DNA of 64,000 nucleotides from Datisca glomerata (lineage: Eukaryota; Streptophyta; Magnoliopsida; Cucurbitales; Datiscaceae): assembly GCA_003255025.1 (NCBI GenBank), contig QANY01013250.1, positions 434,001-498,000 on the forward strand, given 5' to 3'. The position numbers and the translations under genes were made by a program. Of the stretch, positions 1 through 12,431 are shown in pieces. Each line of letters begins with the position of its first letter. The first letter of the stretch is position 1. A model generated the notes under the pieces. The model made no database searches, was not told where the DNA came from, and saw only the letters and a list, made by a program, of their open reading frames with translations.

Positions 1-2535
1 AATTTGGGAGAAAAATTCACACATTATCATATACTATTACGTATAAGAGATTATGTTCTATCCAAGCAATCAATACAGAATTCAGGATTATATAATTTAG
101 CTCAGTATTATTTAAGTTCTGCACAAGGCGACAAAATAGAGTAAAGACAAAATCAAAAGCTGCAACCCTCACTCAATGGATAAAGGACAGACAACAGTTA
201 ATGTTTGCACACCAATAACGATGATTCACATTAAATGCATCATCTAAATATAATTATAAAATTTTAGCGGTGGGTTCCTTCCACTAAATTCTCCTCACTG
301 ATTACATGCAAGATGACATATAAGGGACAAGCCCATAGGATAGTTCGGTAACTTAATAACAAGCATTAAGTGATAAACATGTCTTTGTGTACACAGTACC
401 AAGCCACCACCCGCTCCTCAGACATGTATAAATACATACCAACGTAAAGTGTCAAAGACAACTCCTTTAGTTCCTCTCTGTGGAGACTCTTTGATAAAGT
501 TTCATCATCTTTGTTAGAATTGATCTCAGAGTTACCTTACATGATATCAGTTCACACCCGTTGAAAATCTGTACTTTAACAGTAGCTATTGTATGCCATT
601 TGGGATTGAAACTTTGCAATTGGCCTTGAAACTTTGCAATTGGCGCCAAAAAAAATTTTAAGACTTGGGATGGTTATTCTTTTTTATTTTATATTTTACT
701 ATTTTATATTTTTTTAAAGTATTCTATTCTTGATATTCTCCCTTATCTTAATTAAGTATCGCCGCTTACTGGATTTTCTCTAACCACTCTTGAAAGAAAC
801 ATTACCATTTTCTCCTAAGCTCTCAAGCTTTTCAATCTTCCTTTATTGAAATTTTATAACATAGAATTTCAACCTTTACGGCAAGTACAAACGAAAGAAA
901 CAAATTGTTCCATCCTTCCAATTAAATGCTAAAATATATTTAATATTTTGTGAATAAAATTTAGATATTAAGAAGGGGGAATTAAGTTCTCCGATGCATC
1001 GGAGGTAAAGTCAAATAGCGATGTGGGATACATTCTAAAACACTCTTATGGGCTACAACATAAGGGTCGAATTAAACGAATTTGAAATAAGCAGAACAAA
1101 TAAATGAACTAAAACGACATAAACAAAATGAGTAACCAAACTTGTTGAAAAGTCTAACCCATTAAAATTTATGTATTAAGGAGAGTAGAACTACACTCTT
1201 TAAACCTGCATAATGGAGACAAAGCCAAGCAATTTGAGACATATTCTAACATGAATCATCATGACTTATATTGATAGTCAATTTGTTTGAGATGCACAAC
1301 ACTAATACATTTCATTTATTATTTTATGACAGTTCAAAGTGTTCTCTATCACACCTATATCAAGATTGAAACTTAAGGATATAAGAATGGTGAAGGGTGA
1401 GTCCATTTATATTGATAGTCAATTTTTTTAGTTTTGTTTATTTACTACTAAAGTGATTTATATGTTGATAACTACTAACTGTTTAGGATTGAGGTAGTTT
1501 GATCAAGCATGTGACCATAACTTTTTCATTCAAGCCAGATTAGGCCATGTTTGGCATGTGAATGAGCTTTTCCAGAAACTTGGGATGCTATTAATTAAAA
1601 CAGAAATGTGTTTGGTAACAGATAAATCAAGCACATAATACAAGTTGATTATATTCTTAAGTCCATATATATTCTAGTTGATTAGAGTGGCCACCTGTCT
1701 TTGTGAAATCTAGTTAGATTATGATATAAATAATAAAGGGTAGGGTTCATTGTCAAATATATGTTAATTATTTCATAATGTTCACCACAGTGATAGAGCT
1801 TAACACAATGTAATTATACTAGTTTAGTATCATGTGTGGTGTACGCGCCTTGATCTATAATGTTTTAATTCATTCACAAATTTTATTGACATAGAGGTAT
1901 AAAATGATATACATGATTATGAAAAAATAATTTGAGTGAAATGAAGTAAAACAAATTATGTATAGAAAAAAGGATTTGTTTAATGTGCTTAGTATTAATT
2001 TTGTTTCGATCATTAAGTTTTAAGGGAGTCTTGTAATCTCTACTACTTAAAATAATTAACTAAAAAATATTAAATTAATTTAAGACCAATCATTTACTTT
2101 ATCTTTTTTATATATTTTTATATTTTAAATATAATAATTTAAACAAATAATTCAAACACTTTTCTTGTATATTTAATTTTGAGTATATAAATAATGTAAA
2201 AATTTGAAAGCTAGTGGAGCTAATATTGTCAAACAAAATGTTTACTCAACCTGTACACTTCTATATAAAGTATAAATAGATTTTTTGTAGATCTTATTAT
2301 CGGAACTTGATTATTTTTTATAATATAACTAGAAATCTATTTTTAATTCTATTATTAACTGAAAGTAAAACAATTAAGCTGTAACACATTAATTCGAGTA
2401 AAATTATGTGTCAAATTTTAATACACATGACGAGGCTACTGCTTCGTGCCGAATAAAAATTGATAAAACATAATTCTATATATTAACGTAAATGAACAAG
2501 AAAATTTAGTGAGATTAGCATATTTCTCTATGATT
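1..2535. other. AT-rich intergenic region, no supported gene
   Basis: I see no convincing coding exon on either strand. The only local structure is a 20-bp direct repeat (TTGAAACTTTGCAATTGGC core) at 605-624 and 625-644. A minus-strand reading frame of about 60 codons at 467-649 begins at TTG rather than ATG and overlaps that repeat. I cannot assign it to a family. The rest is long A/T runs and stop codons in all frames. Confidence 0.6.
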
Positions 2536-2674
2536 AAAGTTCATTGAAGGGGACGAAATATGTTAGCATGATTAGTTAAGCCTCCTGCCTCCATATTCAT
2601 GTTTTAAGTTCGAATTATACCATTCCAATATTCACTTATAATTTATAAATTTAACAAAAAAGTTCATTAAAGGG
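2536..2674 (+). mobile_element. Short tRNA-derived SINE with 16-bp target-site duplication
   Basis: A body of about 107 bp (2552-2658) lies between the direct repeats AAAGTTCATTGAAGGG (2536-2551) and AAAGTTCATTAAAGGG (2659-2674), which differ at one base. The body has a tRNA-like head: an A-box-like GTTAGCATGATTAGTTAAG stretch near 2562-2580 and a B-box-like AAGTTCGAATT near 2614-2624. It ends in an A-rich tail. This is what a plant SINE moved by LINE machinery looks like: internal Pol III promoter, no coding capacity, long duplication. The family name is not recognisable by eye. Confidence 0.62.
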
Positions 2675-3224
2675 AAAATTTCAAACTGATATTTAATTAA
2701 TAAAAGAAAAGTAAGGTAGTAAAGCTCCTTAATTAAAATGGAGGCTGCTGTGTCACAATACATAAACCTAACTTACAAAGTAATATTGTTGACTCACATG
2801 AGAAGTGACAGAGACTTGGTGGCGGACATGACATGTGGATAAGATAAAGACTCTACCTTTCTACTCAGCAGTTTGAATAAGCCTTCACTGACGCAGCGTA
2901 TTGTGGCCGACTTAAATTCTCCTTTCTAGCAGTCGACAGTGTCAGTACTGAGAATAATTAGAAATGAATAAGTTCACAATTAATTAAATCTTTATAATAA
3001 ACTTTTAGGTGCTAATAGTTAAATATATTGTGGTAAAGTGAATCACGTTTACGGACTTCATAGAAGCTAAAGTGATTCACGTTTACAATTGTCGGGCCGG
3101 CATTAAAAAAGAGTCTTTGATTCTTCATAAAAAAAAAAAAGATGAATCAGAGCTGATTTTATTTTTATTTGGATGTTTCCATCTCCTATTTCACATCTTC
3201 CTTTCTTGTTGGTTTTTTGGTTAC
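2675..3224. other. Intergenic, nothing recognised
   Basis: AT-rich sequence up to the left LTR of the Tat-type element. A short direct repeat, AAAGTGATTCACGTTTAC, is visible near 3070-3087, with a diverged copy (AAAGTGAATCACGTTTAC) near 3036-3053. No coding potential or RNA gene is evident. Confidence 0.5.
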
Positions 3225-3732
3225 TGAACATGATTAAATCTCACAGTACGTATTATAAGATTTAAACTTAAATTCAGTTAGAAAGAACAGCATAGTGTGA
3301 TCGTAAGATCGGTTTAGACGATTGCAAGAAAGAAACTAATCAGGACATGTGACAAGTCAATACAACAAGTTGAAGGAGCATTGATCAAGATCATCCAACG
3401 GACGGATTTAATCCGATAATTAAATGAATTCACACAATTTAAGGAATATTCAGCTATCCACGAAACAAAGCTGAATCTCCCACAAAATAGGAATATCCTC
3501 CAATATCAGGCCGTAAATCTTAGATATGAGAATATTCCCCATGATTTTTGTAATAATTCCATTACTAAAGATGTGAGATCAGATTCAGTAAAAGCCTATA
3601 AATAAATGCCAACTGTAGCATTCTTTTTGGTCATTCATTGAAATCAAATATAAACTAAGTAATTCTATCGTGCATCGTCATTATTCTCTCAAGCTCTATT
3701 ATTTTTTGAGTAAGGGAGAAAAAATCTTTTAA
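3225..3732 (+). repeat. 5' LTR of the Tat-type element
   Basis: The start TGAACATGATTAAATCTCAC recurs at 11586. The two copies align along about 507 bp with scattered substitutions and small indels. A TATA box (TATAAATA, 3598-3605) marks the likely U3/R promoter. The expected terminal CA reads AA here (3731-3732). Immediately downstream is TTTTGGTACTTTCATTGAGA, in the place of the primer-binding site. I could not assign the tRNA. Confidence 0.87.
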
Positions 3733-3794
3733 ATTTTGGTACTTTCATTGAGAGCTAAAAAAACTCAAGAAAATAACCTCTCAAAAATTGAACG

Positions 3795-5249
3795 ATGCCT
3801 AGAACTAGGTCGAACACTGCCCACAACGAGGGAAACATAACCGGGAATGTCAATCAGCCCATTCCACCGACGGAGATGCTTCAAACGATCCTGAATGGGA
3901 TGCAGGAGATGGAGCAGAGGAACGTTGAAGCACTACGCACGGCGTGCCAAACCATGCAAGACCAATTCAATGCTTTACAGCAGGAAGTTGCGCAGGCAAG
4001 AGCGGAGGTGAGTCAGCTAACCAATCACGTGGAACGGGAGATCCGTTTCGAGGAAACCGGGTGAGAAACTAGACGAGAGTACAATGAGAACAATAGGATC
4101 GTGCGAGATGAGGACGTAGAAATCTAGTATTAACTTCACACAAGAGGGACAACGGGAGAACCTCGTCCACCGAAGGTTATGACCGAAGAGGCTATGGAGG
4201 AGATGTTGGAAAGGAAGATGATGGAGTTGAGGAACTTGGGGAGTACGAGAAAGGCTGACCTCGAGTCACTCACCCGTACTCCACTCAGTCTGAAAATCCT
4301 AATGTCCCTAATACCAAGGAAGTTTGTAGTGCCAAAGTTCTAGTGCTATAAGGGGAAGTACGATCCCGTGGATCGTCTTAGGTGTTTCAAATAAATTATG
4401 GCGCTGCATCAAAATGAAGATGCGTTGATGTCCCGAATGTTCCCCACTAGCCTAGACGGGATGACTCTAAAATGGTATCATTCCCTTCCCACTCATTCAA
4501 TTACTAACTTTGTCGCCATGTGTACTGTGTTTTTAGAACAATACTCCACGTACTAGAAGGTGATAGAAGATTCAAAATATCTTCTAACCATCTTTGTCGA
4601 GAAAGGAGAATCCTTGCGTGAATACACCCACAGATTTAAGGAAGAAATGAACAAGGTGGAAAATTGCGACGACCAAGTCGTCAGGCTGGCATTCAAACGG
4701 GTGTTAGACCTAAACTCACCCATCTTCAAGGATCTGTCAAAATTTAAACGTTTGACCATGGCTGAAACATTTCATCGGGCGTAGGCCTACATTACGCTGG
4801 AAGAGGAAAAGAAAAGCCTGTTGAAACTAACGAAAAGGAGGAATGATGAGTCCCAGAAAGAAGAACAGAACCCTAGAACTGATAGAAAAAGGACTCAGAG
4901 GACGGAAAAGGATAACGAATGAGGTGACACGAAACGAGACAGAACTGAGAACCAGAGAGGGAATTCTGACGAGGTCCATCCCAGGGACAAGGTTTATACT
5001 CCATTAACGGTGTCAATAAACCAAGTCCTCGACATAATAAAAGATAAACCATGGTTAAAGAGACCAGCCCTACTTACAAAAGAGTCGTATTACAAAGATA
5101 ATGGCAAGTACTGCTCGTATCACAGAAGCAGCAGGCATTACACAAAAGACTGCTTCCAACTAAAGGATTATGTGGAGAAATTAGTCAAAAAAGTATATCT
5201 CAATCAATATATGAAAAAGGAGAAACCGAGACTGGAAAAAGACAAATAG
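3795..5249 (+). pseudogene. gag of the Tat-type element, broken
   Basis: The structural polyprotein that packages the retroelement RNA. It opens with an ATG at 3795 and reads 89 codons (start MPRTRSNTAH, then a coiled-coil-like Gln/Glu-rich segment) before a stop at 4062. Gag-like coding continues in interrupted frames: the segment ending near 4390 contains YKGKYDPVDRL, 4560-4784 has the typical LREYTHRFKEEM run, and 5010-5249 carries a zinc-knuckle-like YCSYHRSSRHYTKDCFQLKD. That C-x2-H...H-x4-C pattern is the variant common in Tat gags. Several stops and frameshifts separate the pieces, so it is non-functional. Confidence 0.8.
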
Positions 5250-5399
5250 ACCCGAGATGAAAAGAAGTAAGATAACGGGCAATAACCACTTTGAATCATT
5301 GACACCATTATTACATTAACCGAGCAGGAAGGAACCAGTAGGAAAGAAAGGAAGGTGTACTACAAGAAACCAACATTGGAGGAAAAATAGGAGTGGGGA

Positions 5400-8300
5400 A
5401 ATACATCGAATGACGGCAAAAGCCTACCACTGATATTTGATGACCTAGATCTGAAGCATGACAAGGGCCATAACGACGCCCTAGTCATTTTAATATAAGT
5501 CAGGAACTGCTTATTAAGAAAGGTATTGATTGATGACGGGAGTGCCGTCAATATCTTACCTCGATCCGCACTCAGAAGGAATTGTAGTTCTTCCCGTTAA
5601 CGCTGAACCCTACAACTACCTCATGGTATTTGTAGTATTGGACATGTCATCTCCTAATAATGCCACCTTGGAAAGAACATGATTACATAAGATGGGAGTT
5701 GTACCATCAACATTCTACCAAGTACTGAAGTACCCATCTCCAAAAGGGATAAAGACCATCAGGCGAGATCAGGCCGCTGCCCGGATCTATGTAGTGACAA
5801 CGTTAGACTCGACAAAAAAGGCAAACGGTAAGCAAATGGGGGAGCTAATGATTGTTGCGGAATAATAGCAATCATAAGAAGACGGGCAGGTGGGCCTAAG
5901 GTATGAGGCAGAGGAAGAAACTGAACTCGTTTGCTTAGATGAAGAAACGCAGAAGACGACCAACATCAGGGCCCGCACACCTAAAACAGACAGAAAATAG
6001 TGGCTGATAGAATTTCTTCGAGAAAATAAAGATATTTTGTCATAAACTGAATACTGATCATACTGTCAGGCCAGTAAAATAACAGAAAAGGAGTTTCACG
6101 CTAGAACAGAATATGTCCATTAAATAAGAAGTTAACAAGTTGTTGAAAACGGGCTTTATCAAGGAAGCAGATTACCCAGAGTGCCTTGCGAAGTTGTCAT
6201 GGTTAAGAAGAAGAACGAGAAATGGAGAATCTGTGTAGACTTTATAGATTTGAATAAAGCTTACCCCAAAGATGAATATTTGCTGTCGAGAATAAATCAT
6301 ATGGTAGATGCCACTACGAGACACGAGCTCATAAGCTTCATGGATGCATTCTCTCAATATAACCAGGTGAAAATGTTCCAACCTGATCAGGAAAAAACAT
6401 TTTTCATAGGACCTCGGTCATATGCAGGTGCTACTTACCATAGGTTGGTGAATAAAATCTTTTGAGAACATATCAGGAAAATCATGGAGGTCTATGTGGA
6501 CGATATGCTAGTGAATAGCTATAAACGAGAATACCATGAAAGACCTCAATGAAGCTTTCTCAATCCTGAGGGAAAGCTCCATGAAATTTAATCCAGAGAA
6601 ATGCACCATCGGAGTGGCAACGAAAAAATTCTTAGGACCTCGATCATACAACGGGGAATTGAAGTCAACCCAGACCAGGTGAAAGTTATAATGGAAATGA
6701 GATCCCCCAAAATTGTAAAGAAATAAATACAAGGTCTGACCAGGAGATTAGCCACGCTAAACAGTTTCCTTTCAAGGTCAACTGACAAATGCAAACCATT
6801 CTTTCCTGAAATTAAGAAAGAACTCCACAGACGGATGAGATGAAGAATGTGAAGAAGCTCTTAATAAAATCAAGGAATATTTTATTACTCCACCATTATT
6901 ATTAAAACCAAACTCAGAAAATCGTTGTTCTTATATGTAGCCGTGTTGCAGACAACTGTCAGCGTTGTTTTGATCAAAGAAGATAACAACCGGTATATTT
7001 CTTAAGCCAAAGCTTGGTGGCGGATGAAACCCGTTACAAAAGAATGGAGAAACTAATACTGGCCATCGTGGTGCCAGCACGGAAACTAAGGCCCTACTCT
7101 CAAGCACATAGCATAAAGGTTGTAACAGATTCACCGATCAGAAACCTCCTACATTCATCCATTACAAGGCGTGGAAGTCAATTAAATGGCAAGTTTTAGC
7201 TGAATTTGTAACGCATTTCACTGTTAACAACGGGGAAGAAGCTGATACGAACCAGGGACCAGTGGAAGTGGAACATGGGAGCTCTATGTCAATGGAGCCT
7301 CAAATAATAAGGGGGTCGGAGACGGAGTTGTGCTACAGATTTTGTTTGGTGAAACGCTAGAGCACTCCTTTTCATTTGGATACAATGTCTCAAACAACGA
7401 GGCAGAATATGAAGCTTTGATAGCAGGAATCTCCTTACTACGTGAATTGGAGGTAAATGAAGTAAAAATATTATATGATTCAATGCTAGTTTTTAAACAG
7501 GTCACGAGAGAGTTCATGACAAAAGATGAAAAGAATGATCAGTTATTTACAACAGGCAAAAGAACTGCTGAACCAGTTGAAGAGTTATGAAATCCATCTA
7601 GTCCCAAGAGCGGAGAACGGACAAACAGATACGTTGGCAAATCTAGGCTCTTCGCTACATCTCTCACACAAGCGGAACGTACCAGTCGACTTTCTCAAGA
7701 AACCAAGTATCACAGCAAATGAAGTAGCAGATGTGGAAATTGAGAAGAAGCCTAGTTGACAAGATGATGTGATTCGCTACCTAAAAGAAGGAATACTCTC
7801 GGATGATAAGCTTCATGCAAAAAAAAATTCAACAGCAAAGCACCAGGTATTGCTTAATCAATAATACGTAGTATAAACGTTCATTTTGGGTCCGTATTTA
7901 AAATACATGAAGGGGTATGTGAAAACCATATCGGGGGTAGGTCCTTGGTGCATAAAATATTGAACGAGGGGTATTATTAGCCAAAAATGCATCAGGACAC
8001 CAGCAAATACGTAAATAAGTGTGACAAATGCCAATGAAGTACACTCGTTGTCAAAATGGCCTTCGACGAACTAAATATTGTGGCCAGTCCATGGTCATTC
8101 ACGCAGTGGGCCCTCGACATTGTTGGGCCACTCCCAATGGCTCCCACTCAGAAACATTTCCTATTGGTATCAACAGACTAATTCACAAAGTGGATCTCTA
8201 TGGAAGAATATAGTATGACGGTACGAGATCTGACAAGTCCTTATCTCTGAAAATGGACTTCAGTTCACGGGTAAAATGGTGAAAACTTTTTGTGAAGACT

Positions 8301-8800
8301 TGAGAATCATTAATCGGTTCTCTACTCAGTATTACCCATAAGGGAATGGGCAAGCTGAAAGATCCAATCGAATTATACTCGACAATATGCAAAAACGACT
8401 GGAATTGGCCAAAGGAAAATGGGTATAAGAACTTCCTGCAGTGTTGTGGGCATACAGAACGACTCCAAGAGAGGCAACACCATTCTCCCTAGCATACGGA
8501 ACAGAAGCAGTAATACCGGTTGGAATCGAGAGCCCGACTATAAGAACTGAGTTAAATGAACAGCAGAACGGGGAACTCTTGAAAGAAAACCTAGATCTAC
8601 TAAAAGAAAAGAGAGAGACGGCTTTATTCTGAATGACCCGCTACAACCAGAAAAGGAAGGCTTACTTCCAGAAGAGAATCAAAAGAAGGGAATTCAATAA
8701 ATTGGATTTGGTACTGAAAAAAATCTTTTAAACGGAAGGGAAGTTCGGACAAAGTCAGGAAGGGCCATACATCATCAAGATGATGTAAGATTCATCTTTT
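5400..8800 (+). pseudogene. pol of the Tat-type element (PR-RT-RH-aRH-INT), broken
   Basis: Domains in order: aspartic protease near 5522-5575 (VLIDDGSAVNILPRSAL, active-site triad D-D-G rather than D-T-G or D-S-G); RT near 6180-6760, with WRICVDF and the catalytic YVDD at about 6493-6504; a decayed RNase H at about 6840-7210; a second archaeal-type RNase H at about 7270-7690 (YVNGAS at its start, NNEAEYEALIAG in the middle); and integrase at about 7950-8790 (CDKCQ zinc-finger half, DIVGPLPMAPTQK, then LWAYRTTPREATPFSLAYG). The frame shifts repeatedly and carries stops. It supplies the lineage call but is not expressible. Confidence 0.85.
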
Positions 8801-8982
8801 AAACAGAACTTAAGAACCGTGAAATGCTGTCCACTTGAGAAAATACTTTGTCTAAGTTTTTTCGTTTTGAACAATGTTATAATGAATAATTCTTCCCGTG
8901 GTTTTTTCTCTCTGCAAGGGGTTTTTCACGTAAAATCTTGTGTTAACTCTTGTCCCCACTCTTTGATAAAATGTGAAAAAAA

Positions 8983-9395
8983 AAGGTCGACGGTCTTGTG
9001 GCCTAAGCCCTTGGTAACAGGGAAACATGTTTCCTAAAATGTGGAAACTAAATGCCGGCCGTCTCGTGGCCTAAACCTTTAGAAATGGGGAAATATGTTT
9101 CTTAAAATATGGAAACCAAAGGTTGGCGGTCTTGCGGCCTAAAGCCTTGGGAACAGAAAAACCTATTTCATAAAATGTGGAAATAAAAGGTCGGCGGTCT
9201 TATGGCCTAAGCCCTTGGGAATGGGGAAACTTGTTTCCTAAAATACAAAAACCAAAGGTTGGTGGTCTCATGGCCTAAGCACTTGAGAGTCAGGATGCCT
9301 TCTTTCTAAAATGTGGAAATCAAAAAGTCGACGGTCTTATGTCCTAAGCCTTTGAGAACGAAAGAACCACTCTCTAAAATGAGGAAAATAAATAA
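8983..9395 (+). repeat. Tandem array, six units of about 68 bp, in the 3' region of the Tat element
   Basis: Units begin with a GGTCGACGGTCTTGTGGCC-like block near 8984, 9053, 9121, 9189, 9257 and 9326, giving a steady 68-bp spacing. Each continues with a CCTAAGCCCTTGGGAACAGG-like block and ends ...CCTAAAATGTGGAAA. Copies differ by point changes and short indels. The array lies just after pol, where Tat elements often carry short satellite-like arrays. It has no coding sense. Confidence 0.85.
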
Positions 9396-9440
9396 GTATG
9401 AGAAAACATTAGCATGAGAAAATGGTAAAAATCAAATAAG

Positions 9441-9640
9441 GTGGAAATGTGATGTGAAGCCTTGACAGACACCTAAATGCATGGAAACGGAAATGACTAA
9501 ACAAAGTGGAAACATGACGTGTAGCGGACAAATGCCTAAGTACGTGAAAGCGGAAGTGATATGATGAAGTGGAAGCGGACATGAAACTTTAACAAACTCA
9601 CAGGTATGTGAAGACGAGAAATTTTGTAAAAAATAGAATA
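9441..9640 (+). repeat. Second short tandem array, about three units of 63-65 bp
   Basis: Units start with GTGGAAATGT (9441), GTGGAAACAT (9506) and GTGGAAGCGG (9569) and share CCTAAATGCATGGAAACGGAA-like interiors. They are related in position, and partly in sequence (GTGGAAA, CCTAA), to the 68-bp array just upstream, and may be a diverged extension of it. Confidence 0.55.
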
Positions 9641-9918
9641 AAGAAATCCTAAGAGAGCATTCATTCACATAAAAAGTAACTAAAAGCATGTAAGCGGGAA
9701 AAGTTGGGAGGCTCTTACCTTCATTAAACCATGGCTCAATGAGCAAAGCTGGTTGGTAGCAGACATCCCCCAAACATGCGCCATATCAGCCTCGGATTGA
9801 ATTCCTCATACCACGATGTGTGCAGGGCGAGGATCATGGAGGAAGCTCACTGAAGCCGGAACAGGGGGAGCCATGCAAAATGCATCCACCTCCACAGATG
9901 AGTTTTTTCACCTCCTCC

Positions 9919-11191
9919 TTAGGAACCGGCAGAGTTGGAGGCAACACACTCCCTTTCAGTAGCAACAAGAGGAGGAGGAGCAGGAGACACACAGGGACTG
10001 GTTTCCTCCCTCAACTCGGCAGAATCAGTCTCCGCGACGAAACTGCTCGGTGCAACGGGTGATGGTGGCACCGAGATCCTCGTTGAACTGGAGGCATCCA
10101 TTCTTGGATGAAAATTTCTTTCATCCTCCACTACTCCCAGAATTCTACTTCAGATGCACTTTGACATATCTTCTGGATCAGGAAATTGTCAGAACAAATC
10201 TTTAATCTCCTCATTTTCCCGCTCGAAATCAATGGAAATAGAAGTGCTAGAAATTGAAATTGGATGGAAAGTGAGGATATAAATACCTCTCGGGAGCTTA
10301 GGTGAGAAAGGGAGAGAAGTCTGAGCAGATGAAGTTGCAACGGGAGTCGCGGCTGGGATGTAGCTAACTTCTACTCTTCATTGTCGGCAGCAGAAAGCTG
10401 CATTGATCTTTTCAATAGAAGGCTTCGACAAGTATGGTTTCTTTTTCTTATTGGGACCTGCATAAAAGACAATTTATCAGAAACAAAATAAACAAAAATG
10501 AAAGTGAAAAGTGAAAAAGGCAAAGAATCGAAGCGCCGACAACTTATTGAAAACACCCCAATTTTTGGGTATAGTCCAGCAGCTATCACCACTCCAATTC
10601 TGGCCGATCACCAGGGTATCAAATTCCCAGCCTTTATCCCCCTTTAAAAGGGCGGTTATCAACTTTACTCTTGGCTCAGAAGGACGGAAGGCAAGATAAT
10701 AACTTGCATTCCTATATTTGACTATATAGCAGTGACGGAGTTTATCTACTCCTAAGTCTAAATTGTGCCTCCTATTTAAGGCTTCAAAACCTAAGAGGAT
10801 CCTATACGAACTAGGGATAAATTGGGATAACAAGGTATTCTAGGGGTGTTGCTCTCTCCTAATGCGCAAAGGACATCCGGGGGAAAAGCATCTTGATGAG
10901 AGGCTATGAAACTGTCAAGTTCCTCTTAGGATCTAACTAGGGGGACAATAGGCCTAAAAATGGCTTCTTCCTCCATGGAAGAAGGAGAAAAAACAAAGAA
11001 GAACACAGAGGGGTCGAAGAGGAAGAAGAAGAAGAAGAAGAAAGAGGAAGAAGAAACACACTTACAGGAGTATAAGTTGCAAGTAGAAAAAAATGGAATA
11101 GTTCTCCTTTATTAGTCAGCGGACTCCAAAAAGATGTCAAAATGCCTAATTCTAAAAAAAGAGGTGAAAGACAACCATGACTGATAAGCAC
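9919..11191 (-). pseudogene. Antisense ORF (aORF) typical of Tat elements, decayed
   Basis: The minus strand between pol and the 3' LTR holds protein-like segments of one decayed gene. The clearest is 10477-10833, which opens at TTG because a stop lies just upstream. It contains PSSYRILLGFEALNRRHNL, then YYLAFRPSEPRVKL and KGWEFDTLVIGQNW, the style of the long antisense ORF reported in Retand/Grande/RIRE2-like Tat elements and often labelled 'putative plant transposon protein'. Coding-like sequence (AFPPDVLCALGE, about 10850-10890) continues upstream in another frame. A low-complexity Ser/Pro-rich tail follows at 9919-10131. Its function in the family is unknown. Stops and frameshifts show it is dead here. 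Confidence 0.6.
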
Positions 11192-11585
11192 GAGAACTGA
11201 ACTGATGCGAAGGCAAATGAGGGAGCGCCAGTTAGCAATAAGGGAGAAGGATATCCTCTAAACTCTAATTTTCATTAAAGGAAAGCTGACAGCGGGAAGA
11301 CGTAACGACGGTAAGACATAATCTATAGTTCTGAAAAGGCGAGGCATCATGGATACAAGTGGAAGTTCCAAGAGAAGTGTCAGTGAGAATGAAAAATGAA
11401 GCATCGCTGCTCACAGGTACATGCTTCTTTTTGCTTATTTTATTGTTACTTTTTGTGGCGTCAATAATTGCAGTTCTCAGAAAACAATGTAAAAATGTAG
11501 GGGAATCACATCATATCTTCTTGAGAAATGGACGATAATCATTATATCTCAACAAATATAATTTTTGAGCATAATGGGGAGCAAA

Positions 11586-12091
11586 TGAACATGATTAAAT
11601 CTCACAATACGCGTGGCAATATTTGAACCATAGGTTCCACTAGAAAGAATAGCATATAGTGGCCCTAAGATCGACTTAGACGATTATAAGAAGGAAACTA
11701 ATCAGGACACGTGATCAGCCAATACAACAAGTCGTAGGAGCATTGATCAAGATCATCCAACAGACGGATTTACTCCGATAATTCAAACAAATTCACACAA
11801 TTTAAGGAATATTCAGCTATCCCCAAAATGAAGCTGAATCTTCCCTAAAACGGGAATATTCTCCAATATCAAGCCGATCCTTAGATATGGGAATATTCCC
11901 CATGATTTTTGTAATAATTCCATCATTAAATATGTGATGTCAAATTCTATAAAAGCCTATAAATATAGGTCAATTGTAACATTCATTCATTCATTGAATT
12001 AAAATACAAATTAAGTAATTCTATTATTCATCGTCTTTATTCCCTTAAGCTCACTATTATTTTTCAAGTAAGGAAGAAATAATCCTTTACA
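11586..12091 (+). repeat. 3' LTR of the Tat-type element
   Basis: Second copy of the 508-bp LTR. It begins TGAACATGATTAAATCTCAC and ends ...CCTTTACA with an intact TG...CA boundary. The TATA box is conserved (TATAAATATA, 11959-11968). The purine-rich CATAATGGGGAGCAAA just before 11586 is the probable polypurine tract that primes plus-strand synthesis. Confidence 0.87.
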
Positions 12092-12431
12092 GGTACGGAT
12101 ATTTTTTTCTAAACATATTATTAGCACAATTGGAGATGAAACCTATTTCTTTTCAAGTCTAAGCTTCTTAATTGTTTTGTAGTTTTAATTAATGTCAAGT
12201 AATAACCAATAGTAAAGAGGTAATGACACGTTTACTTACCGTTAAAATCAAATAAAGCCTATAAACACTTTCCCTAAGAATTGAATGAAGAGTGGAATGA
12301 TCAGAGATCAAAATCTAGAATCAGATTAATGTGTTTATTAACTGTCAGGAATCAAAATAAAAAATTAGATTATTTTGCATATGACATTACTAAAATGCAT
12401 CGTTCAAGGAAAATGTATACGGAATTAGAAT

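Larger units (their letters stand above)
3225..12091 (+). mobile_element. Degenerate Ty3/gypsy LTR retrotransposon, Tat lineage
   Basis: Two LTRs (3225-3732 and 11586-12091) bracket gag and pol remnants on the plus strand. Pol order is protease, RT, RNase H, a second RNase H (archaeal type) and integrase. The second RNase H before integrase is diagnostic of the Tat group. The bases flanking the element, GTTAC (3220-3224) and GGTAC (12092-12096), form a 5-bp target-site duplication with one mismatch, so this is a complete if dead insertion. Between pol and the 3' LTR are about 2.8 kb of extra sequence holding tandem repeats and an antisense ORF, as in other Tat elements such as Retand and Grande. 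Many stops and frameshifts mean it cannot make its own proteins. Confidence 0.9.

Noticed and set aside
467..649. 60-codon minus-strand frame
   Set aside because: It begins at TTG, overlaps a 20-bp tandem repeat and has no recognisable motif. Not enough to call a gene.
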